34,481 nt of DNA from Acidimicrobiia bacterium (GTDB lineage Bacteria; Actinomycetota; Acidimicrobiia; Acidimicrobiales; SZUA-35): the NCBI GenBank assembly GCA_029861725.1, contig JAOTYQ010000004.1, positions 1 to 34,481 of the forward strand. The letters are read 5' to 3'. This document shows positions 1 to 9,379 of this stretch, piece after piece; position 1 is the first letter of the stretch; each line of letters opens with the position of its first letter. The notes beneath the pieces were generated by a model. It ran no database searches. It was not told the origin of the DNA and saw nothing but the letters and a program-made list of their open reading frames with translations. Both the position numbers and the translations under genes were made by a program.

Positions 1-2
1 CT

Positions 3-488
3 CACGGTGCCTATCCGGTTTCCGGTGACGACCGGTGGGTCGCCATCGCCTGCGACACCGACCAGCACTGGCAGATACTGGCCGAGGTCATCGGGCGATC
101 GGATCTTGCCGGGCTCGGGCTGGCCGAGCGGTTCGAGCGCCACGACGAGCTCGACGCCGTCATCGGGGCTTGGACGGTCTCGAGCACCGGACACCACGTC
201 GAACAGGTCCTCCAGGAGCGCGGTGTGCCCGCCCATCGTGTGCTGTACGCCGCCGACGTCGTCGCCGATCCTCAGCTCGCCCACCGCCGAGCCTTCAGCC
301 AGGTGGCCCACGACCGGTGGGGCAAGGTCTGGATCGAGGACTCGGCCATCCACCTGTCCCGGACCCCGGGCGTAGCTCGCTGGGCCGCCCCGACCTTCGG
401 CGAGCACCTCTTCCCGATCCTCACCGACATCTTGGGCAACGACGAGGACGCCGCCGCCGACCTCATCGCCGCGGGGATCTTCGTCTAG
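3..488 (+). CDS. CaiB/BaiF family CoA transferase, C-terminal part (5' truncated by window edge)
   Basis: Frame 3 is open from the window start: HGAYPVSGDDRWVAIACDTDQHWQILAEVIG...GVPAHRVLYAADVVADPQLAHRRAF...HLFPILTDILG; typical type III CoA-transferase C-terminus. Confidence 0.85.
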   Translation, partial: HGAYPVSGDDRWVAIACDTDQHWQILAEVIGRSDLAGLGLAERFERHDELDAVIGAWTVSSTGHHVEQVLQERGVPAHRVLYAADVVADPQLAHRRAFSQVAHDRWGKVWIEDSAIHLSRTPGVARWAAPTFGEHLFPILTDILGNDEDAAADLIAAGIFV

Positions 489-497
489 CGGGCGTGC

Positions 498-1340
498 TCA
501 GAGCACGGCCGCTGCCATCGACTCGAGCTGGGAGCCCATCTCGGCCTCGGTGTCCACGTGCTGGGGCCTCACGACGACCCGATCGGCTCCGGCCGCCGCG
601 AAGTCGTCGATCAGCTGCCGCTTCGGCTCCTGGCCGTAGACCGAGATCGTGATCGAGCTCGGCTCGCGACCGGCGGCCGTCGCCAACCGGTCGAGCTCGG
701 CCCTGGCGTCGGCGATCTCAGCGGGGGTGGCCCGGTTGGGCAGCCAGCCGTCGGCGTGGGCGACGATTCGCTGGAGTACGTTCGGCGCGCTTCCGCCGAC
801 GATCACCGGGGGGTAGGGTCGCTGGGCCGGTTTGGGGAAGCAGCGAACCGGCGGGAAGTCGAAGTAGCTGCCGTGGTACTGGGCCTCGTCCTCGGTCCAC
901 AGCGCCTTGAGCACCTCGAGCGCCTCCCGGGTCTGGGTCCAGCGCCGGGCGAAGTCACCGCCCATGATCTCGGTCTCCTCCCGGAGCCAGCCGGTGCCGA
1001 TCCCGAACAAGAACCGGCCACCGCTGTGGAGATCGAGCGCCGCCACCTGTTTGGCCAGCACGAGGGGGTTCCGCTCCGGAACGAGCGTGATGCCGGTGCC
1101 GAGCTTGAGGGTGGTGGTGACAGCCGACGCTCGGGCGAGGGCGATGTAGGGGTCGTCGAAGTGGGAGTAGACCTCGGGGATCGCGCCACCGGTGGCCGGG
1201 AACGGGCTGTCGGAGGTGACCGGCACGACCGGGTGCTCGGCGTACCAGATCGAATCGAAGCCCAACTCCTCGGCCTGGCGGGCCATGAACGCAGGATCGA
1301 TGGTGTAGGCGGGGAGGGGAACGGAGAGGCCGATGTGCAT
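498..1340 (-). CDS. LLM-class (luciferase-like) F420-dependent oxidoreductase
   Basis: MHIGLSVPLPAYTIDPAFMARQAEELGFDSIWYAEHPVVP...KLGTGITLVPERNPLVLAKQVAALDLHSGGRFLFGIGTGWLREE. Confidence 0.9.
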   Translation of the reverse strand: MHIGLSVPLPAYTIDPAFMARQAEELGFDSIWYAEHPVVPVTSDSPFPATGGAIPEVYSHFDDPYIALARASAVTTTLKLGTGITLVPERNPLVLAKQVAALDLHSGGRFLFGIGTGWLREETEIMGGDFARRWTQTREALEVLKALWTEDEAQYHGSYFDFPPVRCFPKPAQRPYPPVIVGGSAPNVLQRIVAHADGWLPNRATPAEIADARAELDRLATAAGREPSSITISVYGQEPKRQLIDDFAAAGADRVVVRPQHVDTEAEMGSQLESMAAAVL

Positions 1341-1451
1341 GGTGGGCGACCTTAGCGGGGCGTCGTGCGGTCTGGCCGCAGTCGACGGCGGGCACGGTAC
1401 GAGTCAGAGTGGAGGCTGCCGGGCGGTTGTGGCACCGACAGGAGGAACACG

Positions 1452-2579
1452 ATGAGCGAGGCGAGCAGTGGCGAGGGCCGGGGTCTACGCTCGACGGTGA
1501 CGACCGAGGGTGAGGTCGTGCTCTCCATCGAGCCGTTCGAGGTCGACCCACCGGTCTCCGATGAGGTCCTGATCAGGATCGAGGCGTCGCCGATCAACCC
1601 CTCCGACCTCGGTGTGCTGTTGGCCGGGGCCGACGTCACGACGGCGACCGCCGACGACGGCTCGGTCCGACTGAAGCTGTCGCCGGGGGCACAGGCCGCG
1701 GTCCAGGCCCGAGTCGGCAAGGCCATGCCCGTCGGCAACGAGGGGGCCGGCGTGGTCGTCGCCGGTGGTGACTCGCCGCTGGCCCAATCGCTCGTCGGGC
1801 GGACGGTCGCCGCGCTGGCCGGAGGGATGTACGGCACTCACCGCACGGTCAAGGCCGACCAGTGTCTGGTGCTCGCTGAAGGAACGGCACCGATCGATGC
1901 CGCCTCGTGCTTCGTGAACCCGCTGACCGCCCTGGGCATGACCGAGACGATGCGGCGAGAGGATCACACCGGCCTCGTACACACCGCGGCCGCCTCGAAC
2001 CTCGGGCAGATGCTCAACCGGATCTGCCAAGCCGACGGGATCCCGCTCGTCAACATCGTGCGCCGCCGCGAGCACGTCGACCTGCTGCGGGCGCAGGGGG
2101 CCGAGCACGTCGTCGACTCGTCGAGCGCGTCGTTCGTCGACGACCTGACCACGGCGCTGATCGAAACGGGAGCGACGATCGCGTTCGATGCGATCGGCGG
2201 GGGAGAGCTGGCTTCGACGATCCTGCAGTCGATGGAGGCGGCAGCCACGGCGAACGGCGGCGAGTACAACCGTTACGGCTCGACCACCCACAAGCAGGTG
2301 TACATCTACGGCGGGCTCGACCGAGGGCCCACGATCGTGAACCGCGCGTTCGGCATGGCGTGGGCGATAGGTGGTTGGCTCCTGCCCCCGTTCCTGGCCG
2401 AGATCGGACCCGACCGGGCTGAACAGCTCCGCCAGCGGGTGGCCCACGAGCTGACGAGGACCTTCGCCAGCAGCTACACCGCCACGATCTCGCTCGACGA
2501 GGTCCTCGATCTCGATCGGCTGCGGGCGTACGCCCGGATGGCCACCGGCGAGAAAGTGCTCGTCACCCCTCAGGCCTGA
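1452..2579 (+). CDS. Zinc-binding alcohol dehydrogenase / quinone oxidoreductase-like MDR protein
   Basis: ATG preceded by aggagg (RBS-like). MSEASSGEGRGLRSTVTTEGEVVLSIEPFEVDPPVSDEVLIRIEASPINPSDLGVLLAG...VGNEGAGVVV; the ORF track start (1365) is probably too far upstream. Confidence 0.85.
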   Translation: MSEASSGEGRGLRSTVTTEGEVVLSIEPFEVDPPVSDEVLIRIEASPINPSDLGVLLAGADVTTATADDGSVRLKLSPGAQAAVQARVGKAMPVGNEGAGVVVAGGDSPLAQSLVGRTVAALAGGMYGTHRTVKADQCLVLAEGTAPIDAASCFVNPLTALGMTETMRREDHTGLVHTAAASNLGQMLNRICQADGIPLVNIVRRREHVDLLRAQGAEHVVDSSSASFVDDLTTALIETGATIAFDAIGGGELASTILQSMEAAATANGGEYNRYGSTTHKQVYIYGGLDRGPTIVNRAFGMAWAIGGWLLPPFLAEIGPDRAEQLRQRVAHELTRTFASSYTATISLDEVLDLDRLRAYARMATGEKVLVTPQA

Positions 2580-2605
2580 TCGGCTGTTCGGGCGGGCCTA
2601 TGATG

Positions 2606-5338
2606 TCACTGCAGAGGGACCGTCCACGTGACCACGGTGCCATGACCGGGCTGTGAGGCGATGGTCGCCTGGCCCCCCAGCGCTCGTGCCCTGGCGGTCA
2701 TGTTCGTGAGGCCGTTTCCACCCAGGTTACCGCTGATCGAGTAGTCGGAGGACGGCGTGAATCCGACCCCGTCGTCCTCGACGCGGACGGCCAGGGAGGT
2801 CGTCGTGCACGTCAGGTGCAGCGCGACGTTCGAGGCCATGGCGTACTTGGCGGAGTTGGTGAGCGCTTCTCTGATGGTGGCCAGGACACCATCGACGATC
2901 GGTGATGGGAGTTCGTCGAGCGCACCCTCGAAGTCGACCTTGGGCTCGAATCCGAGCGCCTTGTGCTGCTCGGCGGCGAGGGCCAGGACGTCACCTCGCA
3001 CTCCTTTGCCCCAGTCGGTGCGAGAGCGAATCCCATAGATGGTGGTCCGGATTTCCTTGATCGCTCCGTCGATTTCGTTGACGGCCGTCGCAAGACGCTG
3101 CTCGAGATCGGGATCGTTGGCTCCAGTGGTGGCGGCGTGCAGGCTCATGCCGGTAGCGAAGAGCCGCCCGATGACGTTGTCGTGCATGTCTCGCGCGATG
3201 CGTTCCCGGTCTTCGACGAGCTCCAGGGTCGCCCCGTAGGCGCGGACCTGGGCGAGCTCGATTGCGTTGACTGCGCCGGCGGCGAACTGGCGTATGGGGT
3301 CGAGGTCGCTGGCAGTGAAGGGCTCAGCATCGATCAGGCGAGTCACGGCCAGAACCCCGACGACCTTGTCGCCGACCGGCAGTGGCGCCAGCAGGATGGG
3401 ACCGACGTGTTGGTCTTGGAGGACCTGTCGATTGCCATCGGGGATGGCGGAGTGTCGGGCTGCGTTGATGTGGCGGGGCTCCGCCGAGTCGAACACCTCC
3501 GCGACCGCACCAACGCTCGATCGGAACTGCATTCGGGCCCTGACCGAGGCTGGCACCCCGGCCGAGGCCTCGATGGCCAGTTCGTCGCTGTTGCCTGTCG
3601 GCGTCAGGATGACGGCTCCTGCTCCGTTGAGCAGCTCGATCGCTGCTTTGCAGATCAGGGTCAACCCGTCTGTTCGTGATGCGCCCTGGAGCATATTGAG
3701 CCGAACCGTTGAGAGCGCGCCGGTGAGCGCTTCCTGCCGGCTGCGGGCCAAGCTCGCCTCGATCTCGGCGGTCACGTCGACGACGTGGATGATGAGCTTG
3801 TCCTGATCACCGTCGGGATCGAGGGCACTGGCGTGGCGTTGCAGCCAGATCTCCGCACCATCGGAACGGGTTCCGCGGATGAGTCGTTCGTACTCCACGT
3901 CGCGACCGGCAGCTACCGCCGACGCAACCGAGGCGTCCGGCAGCACGTTGTCAGGGTGAATGAGATCGGAGGCAGGCCGGCCGATCAGCTCCTCACGGGT
4001 GTAACCGAACAGGTCGGCCAACGCCTGGTTGACGTCGATCATCACCCGCTGATCGGGAGGGCGAGCTTCGACGATCGTCATCGGGACCGGGCCCTCATCG
4101 AATGCAGCCCGAAAACGGGCCTCGCTGGCGCGGACGGCCGCTTCGCTTGCCACCTGATCGCCGATGTCGCGAACAAGGGCCATGATCGGGCGGGTCCCCC
4201 CCTCGCGCCCCGCTGCCGGCCAGTCGATCTGCACCTCGACCGGAACCGTGCTGCCGTCCTTGCGGTGACCCTCGGTTCGGAGCCGAGCGCTCTGTTCGGG
4301 AGCAAGCGCCAACCGCCCGAGCACCGCATGGATCTCATCAGGCGAAAGCGCGGGAGCAAGGTCGGCGGGGCTCATCCCAGCCAGGAGCTCCTCGCGGGAG
4401 TAGCCGTGCATATCGACCGCGCCCTGGTTGACATGGATGAACGCCAGGGTCTCCTCGTCGCACATGAAGACGGCGTCGCTCACCGAGTCGATGCTGTGCT
4501 CGATCAGGCGGGCCTGTTCCTGAGCCGCTACCCGCTCTGAGATATCACGGACCACGATCACCAGCACTCGCTGTTGATCCTTGTCCAACTCCGGATACTC
4601 GATCACTGCCTCGACCGGGAAGTCGATCCCCGACTTCGGTCGCAACACGGTCTCGAACCGCAGTTGGGTCGTCGACCCGTCGAGTATCGGTGCCAACAGG
4701 GCTTTGAGCTCTGCGGCGGTGAAGTCGGCCGCGAAATGCAGCGGCGTCATCCCATCGAGGAGCTCGTCGGCATTGAACCCGCACTGCACCGTCGCACCAT
4801 GATTGACATAGACGAAACGCATGGTTTCGGGGTCGACCATGTACACCCCGTCCGCGATCGAGTCGATGCCCCGCCGCAGCTGCCACGCCGCCGCCTCGCT
4901 CGCCTTGCGGGCCGACACATCCCGTACCGCCGCGATCACCCGCAACCGACCGCCGACGATCAGTGGGCTGAGGCTGATCTCGACCGGTAGAGCTGTCCCG
5001 TCCGCCCGGCGGGCCCACAGATCCATCCCGCTGCCCATGGCTCGCACCTCGGGCGACACCCGGTACCGAGTCCGGTGGGCCCGGTGGACAGCGGCCGCCT
5101 TCTCGGGGAGGAGGACCTCGACCGGGCGGCCCAACAACTCGCCCCGGTCATAGCCGAACAGGACCTCGCTCTGATGATTGACGAGCTCGATGATCCCGTC
5201 CTCACCGACCATGACCAACGCGTCCGGAGCTGCATCGACCATGGCCCGGGCCATGTCATCACTGGCCGCCAAGTCGGGGAGCGGTCGAGAGGTGTGCTCC
5301 ATCGGTGACCGCCCGGTGGAGGCGCCTTCGTCGCTCAC
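2606..5338 (-). CDS. Multi-PAS (about four) + GAF sensor histidine kinase, HisKA_3 / DevS-NarX-type core
   Basis: Repeated PAS motifs (GYDRGELLGRP, GFNADELLDGM, GYSREELLAGM, GYTREELIGRP), GAF-like region, H-box RERIARDMHDNVIGRLFATGMSLHA, ATPase DDGVGF...GNGLTNMTARARALGG. Confidence 0.92.
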   Translation of the reverse strand: MSDEGASTGRSPMEHTSRPLPDLAASDDMARAMVDAAPDALVMVGEDGIIELVNHQSEVLFGYDRGELLGRPVEVLLPEKAAAVHRAHRTRYRVSPEVRAMGSGMDLWARRADGTALPVEISLSPLIVGGRLRVIAAVRDVSARKASEAAAWQLRRGIDSIADGVYMVDPETMRFVYVNHGATVQCGFNADELLDGMTPLHFAADFTAAELKALLAPILDGSTTQLRFETVLRPKSGIDFPVEAVIEYPELDKDQQRVLVIVVRDISERVAAQEQARLIEHSIDSVSDAVFMCDEETLAFIHVNQGAVDMHGYSREELLAGMSPADLAPALSPDEIHAVLGRLALAPEQSARLRTEGHRKDGSTVPVEVQIDWPAAGREGGTRPIMALVRDIGDQVASEAAVRASEARFRAAFDEGPVPMTIVEARPPDQRVMIDVNQALADLFGYTREELIGRPASDLIHPDNVLPDASVASAVAAGRDVEYERLIRGTRSDGAEIWLQRHASALDPDGDQDKLIIHVVDVTAEIEASLARSRQEALTGALSTVRLNMLQGASRTDGLTLICKAAIELLNGAGAVILTPTGNSDELAIEASAGVPASVRARMQFRSSVGAVAEVFDSAEPRHINAARHSAIPDGNRQVLQDQHVGPILLAPLPVGDKVVGVLAVTRLIDAEPFTASDLDPIRQFAAGAVNAIELAQVRAYGATLELVEDRERIARDMHDNVIGRLFATGMSLHAATTGANDPDLEQRLATAVNEIDGAIKEIRTTIYGIRSRTDWGKGVRGDVLALAAEQHKALGFEPKVDFEGALDELPSPIVDGVLATIREALTNSAKYAMASNVALHLTCTTTSLAVRVEDDGVGFTPSSDYSISGNLGGNGLTNMTARARALGGQATIASQPGHGTVVTWTVPLQ

Positions 5339-5520
5339 AACGTGTCCCCCTCAACGAGTCGTATGCACCTGGTTCTCACCGCCCAAGACCAACCCATTGT
5401 CACGCCACGACCTTGACATGTCCACACCTGAACCTGGTGGTGCGTCGCAACCTTCGTGTCCAGACAACCGCGACCGCGACGAACCCGAGACCCGTGCTCC
5501 ACTCATAAGAGGCGATACCG

Positions 5521-5591
5521 CCTCAGAGAGTCTCTGCGACTGCTTGTCGCACCTGAGGGCGCTGGCGCAGCAGTCGCACGAGAGCAGTCGC
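5521..5591. promoter_or_regulatory. Structured intergenic region with competing inverted repeats, upstream of the LtrA-like gene
   Basis: CCTCAG(5521-5526)/CTGAGG(5553-5558) enclosing GCGAC/GTCGC; alternatively TCTCTGCGACTGC(5531-5543) pairs with GCAGTCGCA-c-GAGA(5570-5583); second GCAGTCGC copy at 5584-5591. Confidence 0.4.
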
Positions 5592-5629
5592 CGTGATCGC
5601 CCCATGCGCTGCTCGGCGCCGGTGAGCGG

Positions 5630-6814
5630 GTGACGGTCAACCGGGGAGTCGGGTGTCGCGACGCTACCGGCCATCGCAGGGTCAGCTTCCTCGAACTGTT
5701 CTACGACCTGGTCTACGTGGTCGTGATCGCGCAGGCAGCTCATCATCTCGCGGAGCACATCACCTGGCGGGGCGTCGCTGAGTTCGGCGTCGTGTTCGGC
5801 ATGATCTGGTTGGCCTGGATGAACGGCACCGTCTACTAGGACCTCCACGGACGCGAGGACGGCCGTACGCGCACGTTCGTCTTACTTCAGATGGGGTTGC
5901 TTGCGTTGCTCGCCGTGTTCACCGGCGACGCCGTCGGCGACGACGGGCCGGCCTTTGCTGCGGTGTATGCGATGTACTTCGTCGTGTTCACCTGGCTGTG
6001 GTACTCGGTGCAACGCGTCGACGACGAATGCTTCTTGACCATCACCAGGCAGTACCTGTTCGGCATGATCTTGTCGACGATTGTCATCGCCGTCAGCGCA
6101 TTCGTGAACGACGAGGTGCGTCTGATCATCTGGGCCCTGTTCGTCGTCGGCTGGGTCGCCGGCAATATTGCGGTTGACAACGTCCGTGGTGGGTTTGCAG
6201 GACTCGGCGTCAACGTGACCGAATCGATGATCGAACGTGCTGGCCTGTTCACCATCATCGTTCTCGGAGAGGTCGTCGTGGGCGTGGTCACCGGCATCTC
6301 CGACGCCGAACGAACCACGATCGTGATCGCTACCGGCATCATCGGACTGGTCATCGGGTTCGCCTTCTGGTGGACGTACTTCGACTTCGTCGGCGGCCGC
6401 GCCGTCCGGGTCGGAAGAGGCCAGAACACCCAATGGATGATGGGCCATCTCCCGGCCACCATGGCCATCGCTGCGAGCGGCGCCGCCATGGTGAGCCTCA
6501 TCGAGCACGCAACCGATGACCAGACGCCGACACCGACCGCATGGCTGCTGTCCGGATCGGTCGCGCTGGGACTGGTCGCGCTCGCGGTGATCACCCCAAC
6601 CCTCAGCGACGGACAACGGCTCCCAGAGGTCTACCGACCCCTGAGGGTCGCGCTTGGTCTCGCAATCGTGTCGATCGGTATCGGCGCTCTGCGCCCGGCA
6701 CCGTGGGTCCTCGCACTGCTCCTCGTCGCGGTCCTGTCCGCGCTGTGGTTCTCTGCGATCACCCTGTGGATCAAGCGAACAGACGCCGATGAACGCATCC
6801 CCAGCCTCGACTGA
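5630..6814 (+). pseudogene. Low temperature requirement protein A (LtrA) family membrane protein, interrupted by an in-frame TAG at 5837-5839
   Basis: ORFs 5630-5839 and 5891-6814 are in the same frame: RRVSFLELFYDLVYVVVIAQAAHH...WLAWMNGTVY*DLHGREDGRTRTFVLLQMGLLALLAVFTGDAVG; both parts fit one LtrA-like multi-TM protein. Confidence 0.8.
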
Positions 6815-6934
6815 TGTTCGGCGCGGAGCGCCTCACCCCGAGTATTGCCTCACTTCCATGCCGATTGGGTGAACGAGAGCTTCGGGGACCGAGGACTCTA
6901 TTGGGCGCCCGGTTGGGGCTGCCAGCGTGAGGCC

Positions 6935-7417
6935 ATGGAACTCCACGCGGTGCCCATCGATCTGCCATCGTCCTCCAACGTGATCATCGGCCAGGCCCAC
7001 TTCATCAAGACGATTGTCGACCTGCACGAGACGCTCGCCATGGCCTCGCCGGTGCTCCGATTCGGCGCCGCCTTTTGCGAGGCATCGGGCCCCTGTCTGG
7101 TCCGACGTTCCGGGAACGATGCCGAGCTGACCGAGGCCGCCGTGCAGGCTGCGACCGACATTGGCGCGGGGCACTCCTTCGTTGTCTTCTTGCGGGACGG
7201 GTTCCCGGTCAATGTGCTGAATCAGCTGAAGGCAATCCCCGAGGTCTGCCGGATCATCTGCGCCACTGCGAATCCGCTCGAGGTCCTGGTTGCCGCGACG
7301 GAAGCCGGCCGGGGCATCGTGGGCGTCGTGGACGGAGCACCGCCGCGGGCTGTCGAAGCCGAGAGCGACGTCGAGGCTCGGCTCGACCTCCTCCGGCAGA
7401 TCGGCTATCGGGTCTGA
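6935..7417 (+). CDS. Adenosine-specific kinase family protein (DUF355 / Adenosine_kin)
   Basis: MELHAVPIDLPSSSNVIIGQAHFIKTIVDLHETLAMASPVLRFGAAFCEASGPCLVRRSGNDAELTEAAVQAATDIGAGHSFVVFLRDGFPVNVLNQLKAIPEVCRIICATANPLEVLVAATEAGRGIVGVVDG; matches the recalled family signature. Confidence 0.88.
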   Translation: MELHAVPIDLPSSSNVIIGQAHFIKTIVDLHETLAMASPVLRFGAAFCEASGPCLVRRSGNDAELTEAAVQAATDIGAGHSFVVFLRDGFPVNVLNQLKAIPEVCRIICATANPLEVLVAATEAGRGIVGVVDGAPPRAVEAESDVEARLDLLRQIGYRV

Positions 7418-7488
7418 TCCGTTCTCGGCGGCCCATTGGCGACATCGTCCCCAGGTGGTGACCTCGGCCTCTACTGAACCCACCGACA

Positions 7489-7504
7489 CGGTCCCGCGGG
7501 ACCG
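7489..7504. repeat. 16-bp perfect palindrome CGGTCCCGCGGGACCG in intergenic region
   Basis: Read directly; equals its own reverse complement. Confidence 0.6.
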
Positions 7505-7617
7505 CTTTGTCGTAGCCAGCGAGGGCGCGGCTTCCTTCTCCTGAGATCGTGCGCGAGGCTTGGGGACGTGAGCCGCAGGTACGACCGCAACCCTGACCTT
7601 CACGGTCAAGACATGCC

Positions 7618-8820
7618 ATGACGGTCTACGACGAGGCTTTCGAGTGGTACGCCAGCCACTGGGATCCGACGATGGCCGTCGGCGATTGGTGGGCCGAGAT
7701 CGCCGAGTCCGGTTGGGGATATCCGTTCTGGCCTGTCGGGCGGTTCGGGCGGGGGCTGAGCCACGCGCAGGCGCTGGAAGCCGACCGCGCACGCGACGAC
7801 GTCGCGGCGTTCGGCCCGCCGAGCGGTATCGGGGTCACGCTGGTAGCCCCGACGCTGTTCGAGCACGGGCCGGACCAGCTCCTCGACCGCTACCTCGACA
7901 AGATCGTCTCGGGCGAGGAGCTGTGGTGCCAGCTCTTCTCCGAACCGGGCGCAGGGTCCGACCTGGCCGGGCTGCGCACCGCCGCGGTCAGCGACGGCGA
8001 CGAATGGATCGTCAACGGGCAGAAGGTGTGGACCACCGGCGCCCATGCCGCCCACCGGGCCGTGCTCATGGCTCGCACCAACCCCGAGGTCCCCAAGCAT
8101 CGGGGCATCTCCTTCTTCTGCATGGACCTCGACCAGGAAGGCGTGGAGGTCCGTCCGTTGAGGGACATGACCGGCGACTGCGAGTTCAACGAGGTGTTCC
8201 TCGACGACGCCCGGGTTGCTGCCGACGACGCCATCGGCGGGTTGCACAACGGCTGGCGGCCGGCGATGACGATGCTGGCCGTCGAGCGCGACCTCGATGC
8301 TGTCGGCCACGACGGCGGCGGCGACGTGGTCAACGCCGTCGATCTCACGACACCGGTCGGCCAGGTGCAGGCCGAGCAGCAGCGTGGCGCCGACATCTCG
8401 GGTTTCAGCTACACGACCGGTTCGGTGAAGGACCAGGTCGTTGCCGATCTCCTCGCCGCCGTCGACCGGAGCGACCCGGTGCTCCGGCAAGCCATGGCCG
8501 CCGCCCGGATCGAGCGCGAGGTGCTCGACTGGAACGGCGCCCGCCAAGTGAACCCGTCGCTCGGCAAGCTGGCGAACTCGGCGTTGTGTCGCAGCTTGCG
8601 CGATCTCGGGTTCCGGGGTCGTCAGATGGAGGCCCAACTCGGTCGGGCCGACGCTCCCGACGGCGGACGCTTCCTGAAGACGGCTCTGTTCACCCAGGGC
8701 ATGTCCATCGCCGGCGGCACCGACGAGATCCAGCGCAACCTCCTCGGCGAGCGGCAGCTCGGTCTGCCGAAGGAGCCCGACCCGACCAAGGGCACGGCGT
8801 TCAAGGATCTCCCTACCTGA
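7618..8820 (+). CDS. Acyl-CoA dehydrogenase family protein
   Basis: WCQLFSEPGAGSDLAGLRTAAVSDGDEWIVNGQKVWTTGAH...GISFFCMDLDQEGVEVRPLRDMTG...FNEVFLDDARV...GGTDEIQRNLLGERQLGLPKEP. Confidence 0.95.
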   Translation: MTVYDEAFEWYASHWDPTMAVGDWWAEIAESGWGYPFWPVGRFGRGLSHAQALEADRARDDVAAFGPPSGIGVTLVAPTLFEHGPDQLLDRYLDKIVSGEELWCQLFSEPGAGSDLAGLRTAAVSDGDEWIVNGQKVWTTGAHAAHRAVLMARTNPEVPKHRGISFFCMDLDQEGVEVRPLRDMTGDCEFNEVFLDDARVAADDAIGGLHNGWRPAMTMLAVERDLDAVGHDGGGDVVNAVDLTTPVGQVQAEQQRGADISGFSYTTGSVKDQVVADLLAAVDRSDPVLRQAMAAARIEREVLDWNGARQVNPSLGKLANSALCRSLRDLGFRGRQMEAQLGRADAPDGGRFLKTALFTQGMSIAGGTDEIQRNLLGERQLGLPKEPDPTKGTAFKDLPT

Positions 8821-8860
8821 CATCTTTCGGCCCGGATCGATCGGCGCCTAGGTTTCGGGA

Positions 8861-9334
8861 ATGCCGTACACGCCAGAACAGCTCTCCGACCTCCAGGACA
8901 TCACCGACGTGCTCCACGCCTACTGCCGCGCTGTCGACGACAACCGACCCGGCGACGTGATCGAGCTGTTCACCGACGACTGCACCTACGAGTACGGGGG
9001 CGACCCAGGCTCGTTCGCCACCAAGGAGCACGCCTACAAGTTCTTCCGCGCCGGGACCGACAAGATCTACAAGCGCTCGGCCCACTATCTCAGCAACGTC
9101 GAGGTGACCTTCACCGGTCCCGACACCGCCGACAGCGTCTCCTACGTCAACGCCTGGCACGAGTTTCACGACGACATCGCCAACGCCTGGATCTTCGCCC
9201 GCTACGTCGACGAGGTCGTCCGCACCAAGGCTGGATGGCGGATCCGCAAGCGGCGGGTCGACACGATGGGGCACGAGCAGTGGCCCAACCCCGTCAAGTA
9301 CATGGACCGCAACGTCCTCCCACCTCGCCAGTAG
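8861..9334 (+). CDS. SnoaL-like / NTF2-fold family protein
   Basis: LQDITDVLHAYCRAVDDNRPGDVIELFTDDCTYEYGG...HYLSNVEVTFTGPDTADSVSYVNAWHEF...RIRKRRVDTMG. Confidence 0.8.
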   Translation: MPYTPEQLSDLQDITDVLHAYCRAVDDNRPGDVIELFTDDCTYEYGGDPGSFATKEHAYKFFRAGTDKIYKRSAHYLSNVEVTFTGPDTADSVSYVNAWHEFHDDIANAWIFARYVDEVVRTKAGWRIRKRRVDTMGHEQWPNPVKYMDRNVLPPRQ

Positions 9335-9379
9335 CCTTGCCTGGCCGCCAGCGGCCGGAACCTGCTACCCGGCACGGGG

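Noticed and set aside
7606-8823. 405-aa minus-strand ORF fully antisense to the acyl-CoA dehydrogenase gene
   Set aside because: High-GC shadow ORF; its translation has low-complexity, family-unlike content, while the plus strand is an unmistakable acyl-CoA dehydrogenase.
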